A DNA stretch of 64,000 nucleotides from DATKWD01 sp963704815 (GTDB lineage Bacteria; Actinomycetota; Acidimicrobiia; Acidimicrobiales; Salinilacustritrichaceae), in the NCBI GenBank assembly GCA_963704815.1, contig CAVPHU010000010.1, positions 248,001 to 312,000 on the forward strand, read 5' to 3'. Shown one piece after another: positions 50,789 to 59,851 of the stretch; the first letter of the stretch is position 1; every line of letters starts with the position of its first letter. The notes beneath the pieces were generated by a model. The model was not told where the DNA came from, did not search any database, and was given only the letters and a program-made list of their open reading frames with translations. The translations under genes were made by a program, and so were the position numbers.

Positions 50789-52350
50789 ACGAATCCACTC
50801 CCCGCGCCCTGCTGTCGGTCTACGACAAGACGGGGGTCGTCGACCTGGCTCGTTCCCTGGCGGATCTGGGCTGGGAGCTGGTGTCGAGCGGCGGGACGGC
50901 CGCAGCCATCCGCGACGCCGGGATCGACGTGATCGACACGGCCGAGCTCACCGGCTTCCCCGCCATCCTCGGGCATCGGGTGGCGACGCTTCACCCGAAG
51001 ATCCACGGCGGACTCCTGGCCGATCCGACCGATGGTGAACACCAGCGCGACATGGCCGAACACGGCATCGCCCCGATCGACCTCCTCGTGGCCAACCTGT
51101 ACCCGTTCGGATCCGAGACCGCCGGCGAGATCGGCGGCCACGTGCTCGAGCCGGGCATCGACCTGATCGACATCGGTGGCCCGGCGATGGTGCGGTCGGC
51201 GGCCAAGAACCATGCGCATGTCGCCGTCGTGACCGATAGGTCCCAGTACGACGGCGTCGTCGCCGAGGTCCGCGAGTCGGGCGCGATCAGCGCCACGACC
51301 CGGCGAACGCTGGCCCGGGACGCCTTCGCCCACACCGCCGCCTACGACGCGGCCATCGTCACGTGGTTCGACGCCTCGGCCGACGAGCCCGAACCCCTGC
51401 CGCCGACCATCCACCTCGCCCTCGAACGCACCCAGGAGCTGCGCTACGGCGAGAACCCGCATCAGGTCGGCGCCCGCTACCGCCAGGCGGGGACGAGCTC
51501 GTGGTGGGACACCGTCGAGCAACACAGCGGTCTGGCCCTCAGCTACCTCAACCTGTTCGACACCGACGCCGCCTGGGGTCTCGCCCACGATCTCGGCTCC
51601 ACATCAGGTCGGTTGGCGGTGGCCATCATCAAGCACGCCAACCCGTGTGGCGCCGCCCTCGGAACCGACCTCGCCGACACCTATCAGCGGGCCTACGAAT
51701 GTGATTCGCGCTCAGCGTTCGGCGGAATCGTCGCATTCAGCGAACCGGTCGACTCGGCCACCGTCGAGCGGATGGTCGAAGCCGCGCAGGCCGACGTGGT
51801 CATCGCGCCGGGGTACGACGACGGTGTGGTCGACGCGTTGATCGCCAAGCGCAAGAACACCCGGATCCTCACGGCGGCCGCCCCGTCGCCCGAGGCCCGG
51901 TCGTTGCGCCAGATCGCCGGCTCGTGGCTGGTGCAGGACGCTCACCACTTCGTCGCCGGACCGGACGACTGGGAGGTCGTCACCGACCGCGTGCCGACCG
52001 AGGCCGAACTCGCCGACGCGGCGTTCGCGTGGCGGGTCTGCGGGTGGGTCAAGAGCAACAGCATCGTGCTCGCCAAGGACGGCACGGCGTGGGGTATCGG
52101 CGCCGGCCAGCAGAACCGGGTCGAGGCCGGCGAGATCGCCGCCTCGAAGGCGGCCGGTCGGGCCGAAGGTGGTGCGTGTGCGAGCGATGCGTTCTACCCG
52201 TTCCCCGACGGCATCGAAGCCGCGGCTGCGGCTGGTGTCGCGGTGATCATCCAGCCGGGCGGATCGATGGGCGACGACAAGAACATCGCCAAGGCCGACG
52301 AACTGGGCGTCAGCATGCTCTTCACCGGGGAACGCCACTTCCTCCACTGA
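50785..52350 (+). CDS. purH: Bifunctional AICAR transformylase / IMP cyclohydrolase
   Basis: Last two steps of IMP synthesis. 521 residues. N-terminal MGS-like cyclohydrolase (~1-200): ALLSVYDKTGVVDLARSL, SSGGTAAAIRDAG, TLHPKIHGG; C-terminal transformylase with LRYGENPHQVGARY, IIKHANPCGAALG, CDSRSAFGGIVAFS, WVKSNSIVLAKDG and ending PGGSMGDDKNIAKADELG. Intact; coupled to purN by the mini-ORF. Confidence 0.96.
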   Translation: MNESTPRALLSVYDKTGVVDLARSLADLGWELVSSGGTAAAIRDAGIDVIDTAELTGFPAILGHRVATLHPKIHGGLLADPTDGEHQRDMAEHGIAPIDLLVANLYPFGSETAGEIGGHVLEPGIDLIDIGGPAMVRSAAKNHAHVAVVTDRSQYDGVVAEVRESGAISATTRRTLARDAFAHTAAYDAAIVTWFDASADEPEPLPPTIHLALERTQELRYGENPHQVGARYRQAGTSSWWDTVEQHSGLALSYLNLFDTDAAWGLAHDLGSTSGRLAVAIIKHANPCGAALGTDLADTYQRAYECDSRSAFGGIVAFSEPVDSATVERMVEAAQADVVIAPGYDDGVVDALIAKRKNTRILTAAAPSPEARSLRQIAGSWLVQDAHHFVAGPDDWEVVTDRVPTEAELADAAFAWRVCGWVKSNSIVLAKDGTAWGIGAGQQNRVEAGEIAASKAAGRAEGGACASDAFYPFPDGIEAAAAAGVAVIIQPGGSMGDDKNIAKADELGVSMLFTGERHFLH

Positions 52351-52353
52351 CCG

Positions 52354-52391
52354 CCGTTTCCACAACCGGAGCGTCGCGGCTTTCGTAACGC
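52354..52391 (+). repeat. Dispersed intergenic element (copy between purH and the AbiEi-like gene)
   Basis: gtttccacaaccggagcgtc followed by gcggctttcgtaacgc resembles 1819-1853 (gatttccacagcccgagcgt then cacggaatccgcg) and, inverted, 53411-53456 (tgatttccacagc then gcgtattccgtaacgctg). The shared parts are TTTCCACA(A/G)C, GAGCGT and T(T/C)CCGTAACGC. Two copies therefore flank the AbiEi-like gene in opposite orientation. Confidence 0.5.
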
Positions 52392-52407
52392 ACGTGCATG
52401 AAAAGGG

Positions 52408-53346
52408 TCACGCGGCGTGGGTCATCAGCATGTGGACCGCCCGTTCGATGCTCGCCACGACGCGATCGGGGTGGAACCAGAGATCGGTGTCCCACACCGG
52501 CACCACGGCGAATCCGGCTTCGGCGAGCTTTGAATACCTGATCTCGTCGGCCTGGGCATCGACGAGCGCCGAGTGGTAGGCCTCGCTGTTGATCTCGACG
52601 ATGAGCGGCACGTCAGCGTGCAGGTAGTCGACCCTTCCGATCGGGGCGTCGCCTCCGACCACGACCTGTCGGCGGAACCGGTGGAGACCGGCGCGTTCGA
52701 TGACGAACTCGAACCGGGTCTCGAGATTGGACTCATTCGGAACGTTCCCGCCAGATCGCTCTTCGAGGACCTTTCGGAGAACGACGACGCCGTCTCGGCC
52801 CGATCGTGCGATCTCCGTCAGCGCGTCGTTGAGTTGGGATTCGGACACGATGCGCTTCTGCACGGCCCGGTCGACCACGGCGCGGAGCCTTGGGGCACCG
52901 ATGTGTCGCGCCAGATCGAGAATGGTCTGAGTCGGACTCGTGACGGGGATGTCGCGCAGTACACGGAGCGAACGATCCACTGCCCTCGCAGTGGTGTGGA
53001 CGACGGCGACGTCGGACTCGACGCGTCTCGATCTCTCTGGTCGGAGGACGTGGACCGGGTGGCGCCGGCTGTGGACGAAGCCGGCGATCTCCCACTGCGC
53101 GGCAGCGCTGATGCCGTAGAGCGCCGCACCCTTGCCGACGTCGAGCACCGCCGTGGCCACGTGCTGCTCGCTCGTCGTCGGCGTGCCCCGGAGTCGCAAG
53201 ACCCGTCGAGTCACCGGCACCCACCGGGCGGATTGCTTCGCCCTCCACCATGCTTGCCGGCCGGCTCCGTCGTCAGCGAAGTGGTGTCGAGCGACGAGAC
53301 CGTGGTTTCGCTCTGCGATGGAGAGAAGATCTGCGGTGCCATGCAT
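52408..53346 (-). CDS. AbiEi-type antitoxin domain plus DUF559/Vsr-like nuclease domain protein
   Basis: 312 residues. N-terminal winged-helix region similar to AbiEi antitoxins (ADLLSIAERNHGLVARHHFA, WVPVTRRVLRLRGTP, SISAAAQWEIAGF-like GISAAAQWEIAGF). C-terminal half looks like a DUF559 PD-(D/E)XK fold: ESNLETRFEFVIERAGLHRF, GRVDYLHADVPLIVEINSEA. The E...D...E pattern is consistent with a nuclease, but the usual ExK lysine is replaced by N. Widely seen in actinobacteria; function unproven. Starts ATG 53346. Confidence 0.75.
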   Translation of the reverse strand: MHGTADLLSIAERNHGLVARHHFADDGAGRQAWWRAKQSARWVPVTRRVLRLRGTPTTSEQHVATAVLDVGKGAALYGISAAAQWEIAGFVHSRRHPVHVLRPERSRRVESDVAVVHTTARAVDRSLRVLRDIPVTSPTQTILDLARHIGAPRLRAVVDRAVQKRIVSESQLNDALTEIARSGRDGVVVLRKVLEERSGGNVPNESNLETRFEFVIERAGLHRFRRQVVVGGDAPIGRVDYLHADVPLIVEINSEAYHSALVDAQADEIRYSKLAEAGFAVVPVWDTDLWFHPDRVVASIERAVHMLMTHAA

Positions 53347-53410
53347 CCCTCCAGCATGCGGCGGGTCACTGACAACAACATGGGCTACGGCAGCCCCGAC
53401 GGCTCCCCTG

Positions 53411-53456
53411 CAGCAGCGTTACGGAATACGCGATGGCGGCGCTGTGGAAATCAGGG
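53411..53456 (-). repeat. Dispersed intergenic element, inverted copy
   Basis: Read on the minus strand it gives tgatttccacagcgccgcc, then atcgcgtattccgtaacgctg, matching the copies at 1819-1853 and 52354-52391 in order and partly in spacing. It overlaps the last bases of the aldehyde dehydrogenase gene end (stop at 53451), so it may include some coding sequence. Confidence 0.45.
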
Positions 53457-54917
53457 GGTGCGGCGGACCTTGTGCTTGAGCTTGGTCCAGAGGTCGCGCG
53501 GGTCGGGCAGGAGGAAGCCCTTGCGGATGATCCGCTCCTTCATCGACGTGTAGGGCGGGTAGAGCAGCGGCGGATCCGACTTGGTGCTCTTGGTCATCAC
53601 CGACCGTTCGTGGCTGAACGTCACGAAGCCGGTCTCGCCGTGATAGGCGCCCATGCCACTTGCGCCGACCCCGCCGAAGGGCAGGTTGGGGTTCGACAGG
53701 TGCAGGACCGTCGCGTTGACGCACACCCCACCGCTGCTCGTCCCGTCGATCACCCTGTCGCGTTCGTCGTCGTCCTCGGTGAAGACGTAGAGCGCCAGCG
53801 GCTTGTCGTCGGCGTTGATGTAGTCGACTGCGTCGTCGACCGTGTCGACCTCGAGGATCGGCAGCACCGGACCGAAGATCTCGTGTTGCATGATCTCGTC
53901 GTCGCGCGTGACGTCGGTGACCAGGGTCGGTGCGACGTAGCGCTCGTCGCGGTCGACCGTGCCTCCGGTGATGAGCGTGCCCGCCTCGACCAGCTTCTCG
54001 AGGCGCTGCACGTGGCGATCAGCGACGATTCGGCCGTAGCTGTCGCTCTGCTGGGGGTCGGTGCCGTAGAACTCGCCGATGGTGGTGACGATGCGGTCGA
54101 CGAGTTCGTCCTTCACCGACCCTTCGACGAGGACGTAGTCGGGCGCCACACAGGTCTGACCGGCGTTGAGGAACTTGCCCCACGTGATCCGTTTGGCTGC
54201 GATCTCGAGGTCGGCATTGGCCGTGACGACGACCGGGCTCTTGCCCCCGAGCTCGAGCGTGACCGGTGTGAGGTGTTCGGCCGCCGCCTTCATGACGATC
54301 CGGCCGACCTGGCCGTTGCCGGTGTAGAAGATGTGGTCGAATCGCTGGTCGAGCAGCTCGGTCGTCTCGGGGACCCCTCCCTGGACCACCTGCACCGCGT
54401 CGGTCCCCAGCGCAACGAGCAGATCGCCCACGACCTCGGCCGTGCGTGGCGCCACCTCCGACGGCTTGCACACCACCGTGTTCCCCGCGGCGATGGCGGC
54501 GATGGCCGGGAGCAGCACGAGCTGCACCGGGTAGTTCCACGGCGCGATCACACCCGCAACGCCCAGCGGCTCGCGCACGATCTGTGACGTGGCGGGCTTG
54601 AACGCCACCGGCGTCGTGACCTTGCGAGGGCTGGCCCAGTCGGCGAGGTGGGTGAGCGTGTGGTCGATGTCGCCGAGCACGAAGCCGATGTCGGTGGCGA
54701 ACGCCTCGACTCCGGGCTTGCCGAGGTCGGCCTCGAGCGCGACCAGGAGTCGCTCCTCGTGCTCGGCCACCAGGTCTCGGAGCCGGCCCAGCGTCTCGCG
54801 ACGCCACACGAGGGGTCGGGTCAGCCCCGACCGGAAGGTGGCCCGCGCGGTGTCGACGCGGGCCGAGATCTCGCTGATGGTGGTGGGGGAAACGGGAACC
54901 GGTTCGGCCGGGGTCAT
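53451..54917 (-). CDS. Aldehyde dehydrogenase (class 3 / coniferyl aldehyde type)
   Basis: 488 residues. Seen: APWNYPVQLVLLPAIAAIAAG, NTVVCKPSEVAPRTAEV, FTGNGQVGRIVMKAAAEHLT-like FYTGNGQVGRIVMK, the Glu motif LELGGKSPVVV, catalytic Cys in NAGQTCVAPDYVL, and the C-terminal LPFGGVGASGMGAYHGETGF. NAD(P)-dependent oxidation of aldehydes to acids. I choose ATG 54917 (MTPAEPVPVS); the upstream residues are unlike the family. Confidence 0.9.
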   Translation of the reverse strand: MTPAEPVPVSPTTISEISARVDTARATFRSGLTRPLVWRRETLGRLRDLVAEHEERLLVALEADLGKPGVEAFATDIGFVLGDIDHTLTHLADWASPRKVTTPVAFKPATSQIVREPLGVAGVIAPWNYPVQLVLLPAIAAIAAGNTVVCKPSEVAPRTAEVVGDLLVALGTDAVQVVQGGVPETTELLDQRFDHIFYTGNGQVGRIVMKAAAEHLTPVTLELGGKSPVVVTANADLEIAAKRITWGKFLNAGQTCVAPDYVLVEGSVKDELVDRIVTTIGEFYGTDPQQSDSYGRIVADRHVQRLEKLVEAGTLITGGTVDRDERYVAPTLVTDVTRDDEIMQHEIFGPVLPILEVDTVDDAVDYINADDKPLALYVFTEDDDERDRVIDGTSSGGVCVNATVLHLSNPNLPFGGVGASGMGAYHGETGFVTFSHERSVMTKSTKSDPPLLYPPYTSMKERIIRKGFLLPDPRDLWTKLKHKVRRTP

Positions 54918-55097
54918 CGCTGCTCCAGAGACGAGGTGCGAGGCATCGAGGCCAAGTCTCGCACCTCGACCCGCCGAATCACACCGCCGACTCACACCGC
55001 CGAATCACATCGCGACCCGCCCCGGCGAGGGACCCGTCGCTCGCTCCGGTCGGGCTGCCATGATGGGACGGCGCACGACGACTCGGAGGATTGCTCC

Positions 55098-55958
55098 ATG
55101 ACCGCACAACTCTTGGCCGGTGCCCCGGTCGCCGAGGCCGTCCTCGAAGACGTGCAGAAGCGCACCGAGGCCCTGGCCCTCCGCGGCAAGCCCGTCGGGC
55201 TCGGCACGATCCTGGTGGGCGACGACGAGGCGAGCGCGGGATACGTCCGCAAGAAGCACGAGACGTGTGAGCAGTTGGGGATCCAGAGTCGCAACATCGA
55301 TCTGCCGGCCGACGGGACCCAGGCCGACCTGCTGGCCGCGGTGGCCGACTTCAATGCCGACCCGGCAGTCGACGCCTACCTGATCCAGCATCCGGTTCCC
55401 GAACAGTTCGACTTCAACGCCGCCCTCGGGGCCATCGATCCGGCGAAGGACGCCGATGGCCTCCACCCGATGAGCCTCGGCAAGCTCGTCCTCCAACAGG
55501 ACGGTCCGCGGCCGTGCACGCCGGCCGGCATCCAGGCCCTGTTCGTGCACTACGGCATCGACATCGCAGGCAAGGACGTCGTCATCGTCGGTCGCGGACC
55601 CACGCTGGGGAGGCCGCTCTCGCTCCTGCTCACCCTCAAGGCGCCCGGGGCGAACGCCGCCGTCACCGTCGTGCACAGCGGCGTTCCCGACCTCGCTGCG
55701 CACACCCGCTGCGCCGACGTCGTCATCGCCGCCGTCGGGAGCCCGTCGATCATCATGCCCGAGATGGTGGCCCCGGGCGCCGTTGTCGTCAGTGGCGGGA
55801 TCGTGTGGGAGGGACGCAAGCTGCTGGCCGACGTCGACGAGTCGGTCGGCGAGGTGGCGTCCTGGATCACCCCGCGCCTCGGAGGCGTCGGCCCCACCAC
55901 CGTTGCGCTCCTGCTTCGCAACACCGTCGAGGCCGCAGAACGCACGCTCGGTCCCTGA
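55098..55958 (+). CDS. folD: Methylene-THF dehydrogenase / methenyl-THF cyclohydrolase
   Basis: Interconverts 5,10-methylene-THF and 10-formyl-THF, the donor used by PurN and PurH. 286 residues. Seen: YVRKKHETCEQLGIQSRNID with catalytic Lys, QHPVPEQFDFNAAL, PAKDADGLHP, and GRGPTLGRPLSLLLTLKA (canonical GRS replaced by GRG), VISGGI-like VVSGGIVWEGRKLL. GGAGG lies 9 bases before the ATG. One-carbon cluster with metF. Confidence 0.93.
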   Translation: MTAQLLAGAPVAEAVLEDVQKRTEALALRGKPVGLGTILVGDDEASAGYVRKKHETCEQLGIQSRNIDLPADGTQADLLAAVADFNADPAVDAYLIQHPVPEQFDFNAALGAIDPAKDADGLHPMSLGKLVLQQDGPRPCTPAGIQALFVHYGIDIAGKDVVIVGRGPTLGRPLSLLLTLKAPGANAAVTVVHSGVPDLAAHTRCADVVIAAVGSPSIIMPEMVAPGAVVVSGGIVWEGRKLLADVDESVGEVASWITPRLGGVGPTTVALLLRNTVEAAERTLGP

Positions 55959-56049
55959 GGTCGGTCTGAGCGCCTGCTCGCTCGGCTTCCTCGGTCGCTG
56001 AGCGGTCGGCCGGCCACCACCGGTCTTCGCGGTCGGTTCGACAGGTCAA

Positions 56050-56055
56050 TAGCCT
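56050..56055 (+). promoter_or_regulatory. Putative -10 element of metF
   Basis: TAGCCT six bases before ATG 56062; leaderless spacing. The gap from folD is 103 bases of GC-rich sequence without another recognisable signal. Confidence 0.4.
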
Positions 56056-56061
56056 GCCCGC

Positions 56062-56916
56062 ATGACCCGGATCGCCGATCTGCTCGACCAGGGCCCCACG
56101 GTCAGCTTCGAGTTCTTCCCGCCGAAGACCGATGAGGCCGAGCGCACCCTCGAGAAGACCGTGTCCGATCTGGCCCTGCTCGCGCCGACCTTCGTGTCGG
56201 TGACCTACGGCGCCGGCGGCTCGACGCGCGATCGCACCCGCGACATCGTGATCGGGATCAACCGCGACTTCGACTTCCCAGCGATGGCCCACCTCACCTG
56301 CGTCGGCCACACGACCGAGCAGATCTCGTCGCTCCTCGACGAGTACGCCGCAGCCGGCGTCGAGAACATCCTGGCGTTGGGCGGCGATCCGCCCGCAGAC
56401 GGCCCGGCCCCCGAGGGCGACTTCACCCATGCGTCCGAACTGGTGGCCTTCGTGCGGGACCGGGGCCAGTTCTCGATCGGTGTGGCGGCCTTCCCCGAGC
56501 TCCATCCCCGCTCGCCGGATCGCGACACCGATCGTCGTCATCTCGCCGCCAAGCTCGAGGCTGCCGACTTCGGGGTCACGCAGTTCTTCTTCGACGCGGC
56601 GGACTACCAGTCCATGACCGACGACCTGGCCGCGCTCGGCTGCACCACCCCGGTCCTGCCCGGGCTGATGCTGTTCAACACCGTGGGCGGGCTCACGCGT
56701 ATGTCGGCCATGAACGGCACCAAGGTGCCTGACACCCTCCTGGCCCGCCTCGAGGGTGTCGAAAACTTCAGTGACCAGATGCGAGACGTCGCCGTCGACG
56801 ACGCGACCCGCCTCGGCCGCGAGCTGCTCGACGCCGGCGCACCCGGCATCCATCTCTACGCCCTCAACCGCTCCGAGGCCGCCACCGAAGTGCTCCACAA
56901 CCTCGGCCTCCGGTGA
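56062..56916 (+). CDS. metF: Methylenetetrahydrofolate reductase
   Basis: Reduces 5,10-methylene-THF to 5-methyl-THF for methionine synthesis. 284 residues. Seen: VSFEFFPPKTDEAERTLEKT, SVTYGAGGSTRDRTRD, HLTCVGHTTEQISS, NILALGGDPPADGP, GVAAFPELHPRS and QFFFDAADY, and a C-terminal LYALNRSEAATEVLHNLGLR. FAD-dependent TIM barrel without regulatory domain. Intact. Confidence 0.94.
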   Translation: MTRIADLLDQGPTVSFEFFPPKTDEAERTLEKTVSDLALLAPTFVSVTYGAGGSTRDRTRDIVIGINRDFDFPAMAHLTCVGHTTEQISSLLDEYAAAGVENILALGGDPPADGPAPEGDFTHASELVAFVRDRGQFSIGVAAFPELHPRSPDRDTDRRHLAAKLEAADFGVTQFFFDAADYQSMTDDLAALGCTTPVLPGLMLFNTVGGLTRMSAMNGTKVPDTLLARLEGVENFSDQMRDVAVDDATRLGRELLDAGAPGIHLYALNRSEAATEVLHNLGLR

Positions 56917-56926
56917 GCCTCCGAGA

Positions 56927-56966
56927 CCACCTCCCGCGGAGTACGCGGATGGGCTCCGCGAGGTGG
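56927..56966 (+). repeat. Imperfect hairpin after metF
   Basis: CCACCTCCCGCGGAG (56927-56941) pairs with CTCCGCGAGGTGG (56954-56966) apart from a two-base bulge; loop TACGCGGATGGG. Lies in the 75-base gap before the next gene. No T tract, so a transcription-stop role is only possible. Confidence 0.5.
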
Positions 56967-56991
56967 GGGACCGGCAGCGGGGAGCCGACTG

Positions 56992-57996
56992 ATGCCGGCG
57001 GCCAAGACCGAGATCACCGAGATCGTCACCGGCCTGGCCATGTTCGGGATCCGCGATCTCGAGACCGCCCTGGCCGCACCACCCGAGCGTTTCCTCAACG
57101 TCGTGCCGGACGTGTGGGACCGACTGCAAACGTTGCATCGCGCCGACGAGCACCGCCGGGAGTTCGCCGCAGCCTGGGCGAACGGCGTGGCCTTCCTCGA
57201 TGCCGATGAAGGCCTCCGGCGTCGTCCTCCGCTGCGGGTCGAGTGGCGCGGGCCGAGCCGACCACCCGGCGACGACACCGTCCCGGCCGACCTCCGGATC
57301 GATCACGTCTACCTGGTCAGCTGCAAGTACCTGTCCTCGGTGCTGGCCAACGCCGCCCCCGCGCGGCTCTTCGATCACGGACTCTCCGAACGGCTCTCGC
57401 CGTCGACGGACTGGTACACCGAGGTCGCGGTCGAGCAGCACCAGCGGCTGTTCGAGGAGGTCCGTCGCGATGTCGTCGGCGGTGACGCACTCCCGTCCCG
57501 GGTCGCCGACCTGACGCCCGAACATCGCACGGTGCTCAAGGAGGGCCTGCGCACCGGTCTCGGTGCTGAGGCGACCGAGGCCTACGGGGAGCTCGCCGTC
57601 GCCGTCGGTGAGGCGTCGGCGGCCCGTTGGCGACACCAGCTCGCGGGCCGTCGTGCACAGGAACGGATGCTCTGGCGACTGCTCCGGATGGCCGGTGCTC
57701 CCTACTTCGTCCTGGGGTCGTCACGCAACGCCTCACTCAGGCTGAGGGTCATGACGCCATGGGACTGGCGGCAGGCCTACGAGCTGCGGCGGTTCGACGT
57801 GTGGGGAGGTCAGGCCGGCCAACCTCGGGTCGAGTGGCGCGCCGTGGTTCGTCCTCGCCAGGGCGGCGAGGACCGGTTGGTCGACGGCCACGTCGAGGTC
57901 CGCTGGAGTCACGGCCGCTTCGGCGCCCCGCCGGAGGCCAAGGTCTACCTCGACACCGCCCATCCCGACGTCCCCGGGTATGTCGCATTGCACTGA
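56992..57996 (+). CDS. Protein of unknown function with possible nuclease-like motif
   Basis: 334 residues, no signal peptide or membrane segment. A middle motif ADLRIDHVYLVSCKYLSSVL (about 98-118) has the D...(V)xCK layout found in some restriction-endonuclease-like folds, followed by ANAAPARLFDHGL. Later parts are Arg/Trp-rich (WRHQLAGRRAQERMLWRLLR, RVMTPWDWRQAYELRRFD). Codon use is normal for the window. I do not recognise the family; nuclease is a guess from one motif. Confidence 0.6.
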   Translation: MPAAKTEITEIVTGLAMFGIRDLETALAAPPERFLNVVPDVWDRLQTLHRADEHRREFAAAWANGVAFLDADEGLRRRPPLRVEWRGPSRPPGDDTVPADLRIDHVYLVSCKYLSSVLANAAPARLFDHGLSERLSPSTDWYTEVAVEQHQRLFEEVRRDVVGGDALPSRVADLTPEHRTVLKEGLRTGLGAEATEAYGELAVAVGEASAARWRHQLAGRRAQERMLWRLLRMAGAPYFVLGSSRNASLRLRVMTPWDWRQAYELRRFDVWGGQAGQPRVEWRAVVRPRQGGEDRLVDGHVEVRWSHGRFGAPPEAKVYLDTAHPDVPGYVALH

Positions 57997-58036
57997 TGGC
58001 TCTCGGCCGCCGGTGGTCAGATCGCCTGCCGACCGA

Positions 58037-58055
58037 TAGCGTTCGTTACCGAACG
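58037..58055 (+). promoter_or_regulatory. Promoter and palindrome upstream of the aldehyde dehydrogenase
   Basis: A possible -10 TAGCGT (58037-58042) overlaps CGTTCG-N4-CGAACG (58040-58055), and CACGAACGAA follows at 58060-58069. This is a candidate operator for a repressor controlling the ALDH gene. The regulator is not encoded next to it. Confidence 0.45.
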
Positions 58056-58083
58056 ATTCACGAACGAACCCCAGGGGGATCAG

Positions 58084-59521
58084 GTGCAGGAGTACGACAA
58101 GATCTACATCGATGGCGCGTGGGTGTCATCGACCGGCAGCGACACCATCGAGGTGTTCGACTCGACCGATGGCTCGGTCATGGCCACCATCCCGAGCGGC
58201 ACCGCCGAGGATCTCGACAAGGCTGCCCAGGCCGCGCGAGCTGCGTTCCCCGAGTGGGCCGCGAAGTCGCCCGAGGAGCGGGCCAAGTACTGCTCGCGCA
58301 TCGGTGAAGGCCTCGGCGCCCGCATGGACGAGATCGCCACGGTCGTCAGCCGCGAGGCCGGCATGGCCAAGTGGCTGAGCACCATCGTGCAGGCCGGTCT
58401 GCCGATCAACAGCTTCAACACCGCTGCCGAGATCGCCGAGAACTACCAGTACGAGGAGACCCTCGGGAACAGCCTCGTGGTGAAGGAGCCGGTCGGCGTG
58501 GTCGGCTGCATCACGCCGTGGAACTACCCGCTCCATCAGATCGCCGCCAAGGTCGCCTACGCGATGGCTGCTGGCTGCACCGTCGTGCTCAAGCCGAGCG
58601 AGATCGCTCCCGTCGACGCTTACATCCTCACCGAGGTCATCGACGACGTCGGCCTGCCCGCCGGCGTCTTCAACCTCGTGCCCGGGGTCGGCACCGATCG
58701 TCGGCGAAGCCATCTCGGCGCACCCCGAGATCGACATGGTCAGCTTCACCGGATCCACCCGCGCCGGCAAGGCCGTGGCCGCCGCCGCGGCAGCCGGGGT
58801 CAAGCGCGTCGCCCTCGAACTCGGTGGCAAGTCGGCCAACATCCTGCTCGACGACCTCGACGACGAGGGCTTCGCCGCAGCCGTCACCGACGGCATCGGC
58901 AAGTGCTACATCAACCAAGGTCAGACGTGTACGGCGCTCACCCGCATGCTGGTGCCTCGTGATCGGCTGGCCACGGCCGAAGAGGTCGCCGCCGGTGTGG
59001 TCGAGGCCATGTACCAGCCCAAGGATCCGTTCGAGGAGGGCGCGATGCTCGGCCCGCTCTCGAGCCAGGCGCAGGTCGATCGGGTGCGCGGCTACATCCA
59101 GAAGGGCATCGACGAAGGTGCCCGGGTCGTCACCGGCGGTCCGCAGGCCCCCGAGGGCGTGAACCCCGACGGCTACTTCGTCACCCCGACGGTGTTCTCC
59201 GACGTGACCAACGACATGACCATCGCCCAGGAAGAGATCTTCGGCCCGGTCTTGTCGATCATCGCCTACGACACCGAGGAGGAGGCGATCGCCATCGCCA
59301 ACGACTCCGACTACGGCTTGTCGGGTGGCGTCCAGAGCGGTGATCTCGAGCACGGCAAGGCGGTCGCTCGACAGATCCGCACCGGTCAGATCGAGGTCAA
59401 CCAGGGCTCGTTCAACGCCAACGCTCCCTTCGGTGGCTACAAGCAGTCCGGCTACGGCCGCGAGTACGGCAGCCACGGCTTCGAGGAGTTCCTCGAGACC
59501 AAGAGCATGCAGCTGCCGTAA
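58084..59521 (+). CDS. Aldehyde dehydrogenase family protein (one frameshift)
   Basis: About 478 residues, GTG start. Seen: YDKIYIDGAWVSSTGSDTIE, ITPWNYPLHQIAAKVAYAMA, KPSEIAPVDAYILTEV, then after a frame break MVSFTGSTRAGKAVAAAAAA, Glu motif LELGGKSANILL, Cys in NQGQTCTALTRMLV, IAQEEIFGPVLSIIAYD and FGGYKQSGYGREYG. One extra A near 58693 (GGCACCGATCGTC for GGCCCGATCGTC) restores VGPIVGEAISAHPEID. The last codons lie inside a 120-bp repeat. Confidence 0.87.
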
Positions 59522-59828
59522 CACCTCGGTCGGCTCGGCACACCACGCCTCGCACTTCCTGCCGTTGGCACGGAGCCGCGGGGCGTGGTGCGTTTTGCGC
59601 CTTCGGCTGGCGCCTCCGTCGCGCGCACTGGTCTGCCGTAACACTTCGGTCGGCTCGGCACACCACGCCTCGCACTTCCTGCCGTTGGCACGGAGCCGCG
59701 GGGCGGTGCGTTTGCGCCTTCGGCTGGCGCCTCCGTCGCGCGCACTGGTCTGCCGTAACACTTCGGTCGGCTCGGCACGCCTCGCGCTCCTGCCGTTGGC
59801 ACGGAGCCGCGGGGCGTGGTGCGTCTTG
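59513..59828 (+). repeat. 117-120-bp tandem repeat, 3 copies, starting at the ALDH stop codon
   Basis: Units begin at 59513, 59633 and 59750, each opening with ctgccgtaacac (the last two ALDH codons plus TAA). Copies 1 and 2 differ by a few bases; copy 3 is shorter (about 78 bp) and more diverged. Each unit contains ctcgcacttcctgccgttgg and ggctggcgcctccgtcgcg. The array fills the gap to the convergent APH-like gene. Like the arrays at rplQ and tsaD, it copies a real gene end. Confidence 0.9.
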
Positions 59829-59851
59829 CACGGGTCTGTCGTGGTTCGCCT

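Noticed and set aside
58670..59761. Minus-strand frame with repeated peptide across the ALDH array
   Set aside because: Antisense of ALDH plus the tandem repeat; no support for translation.
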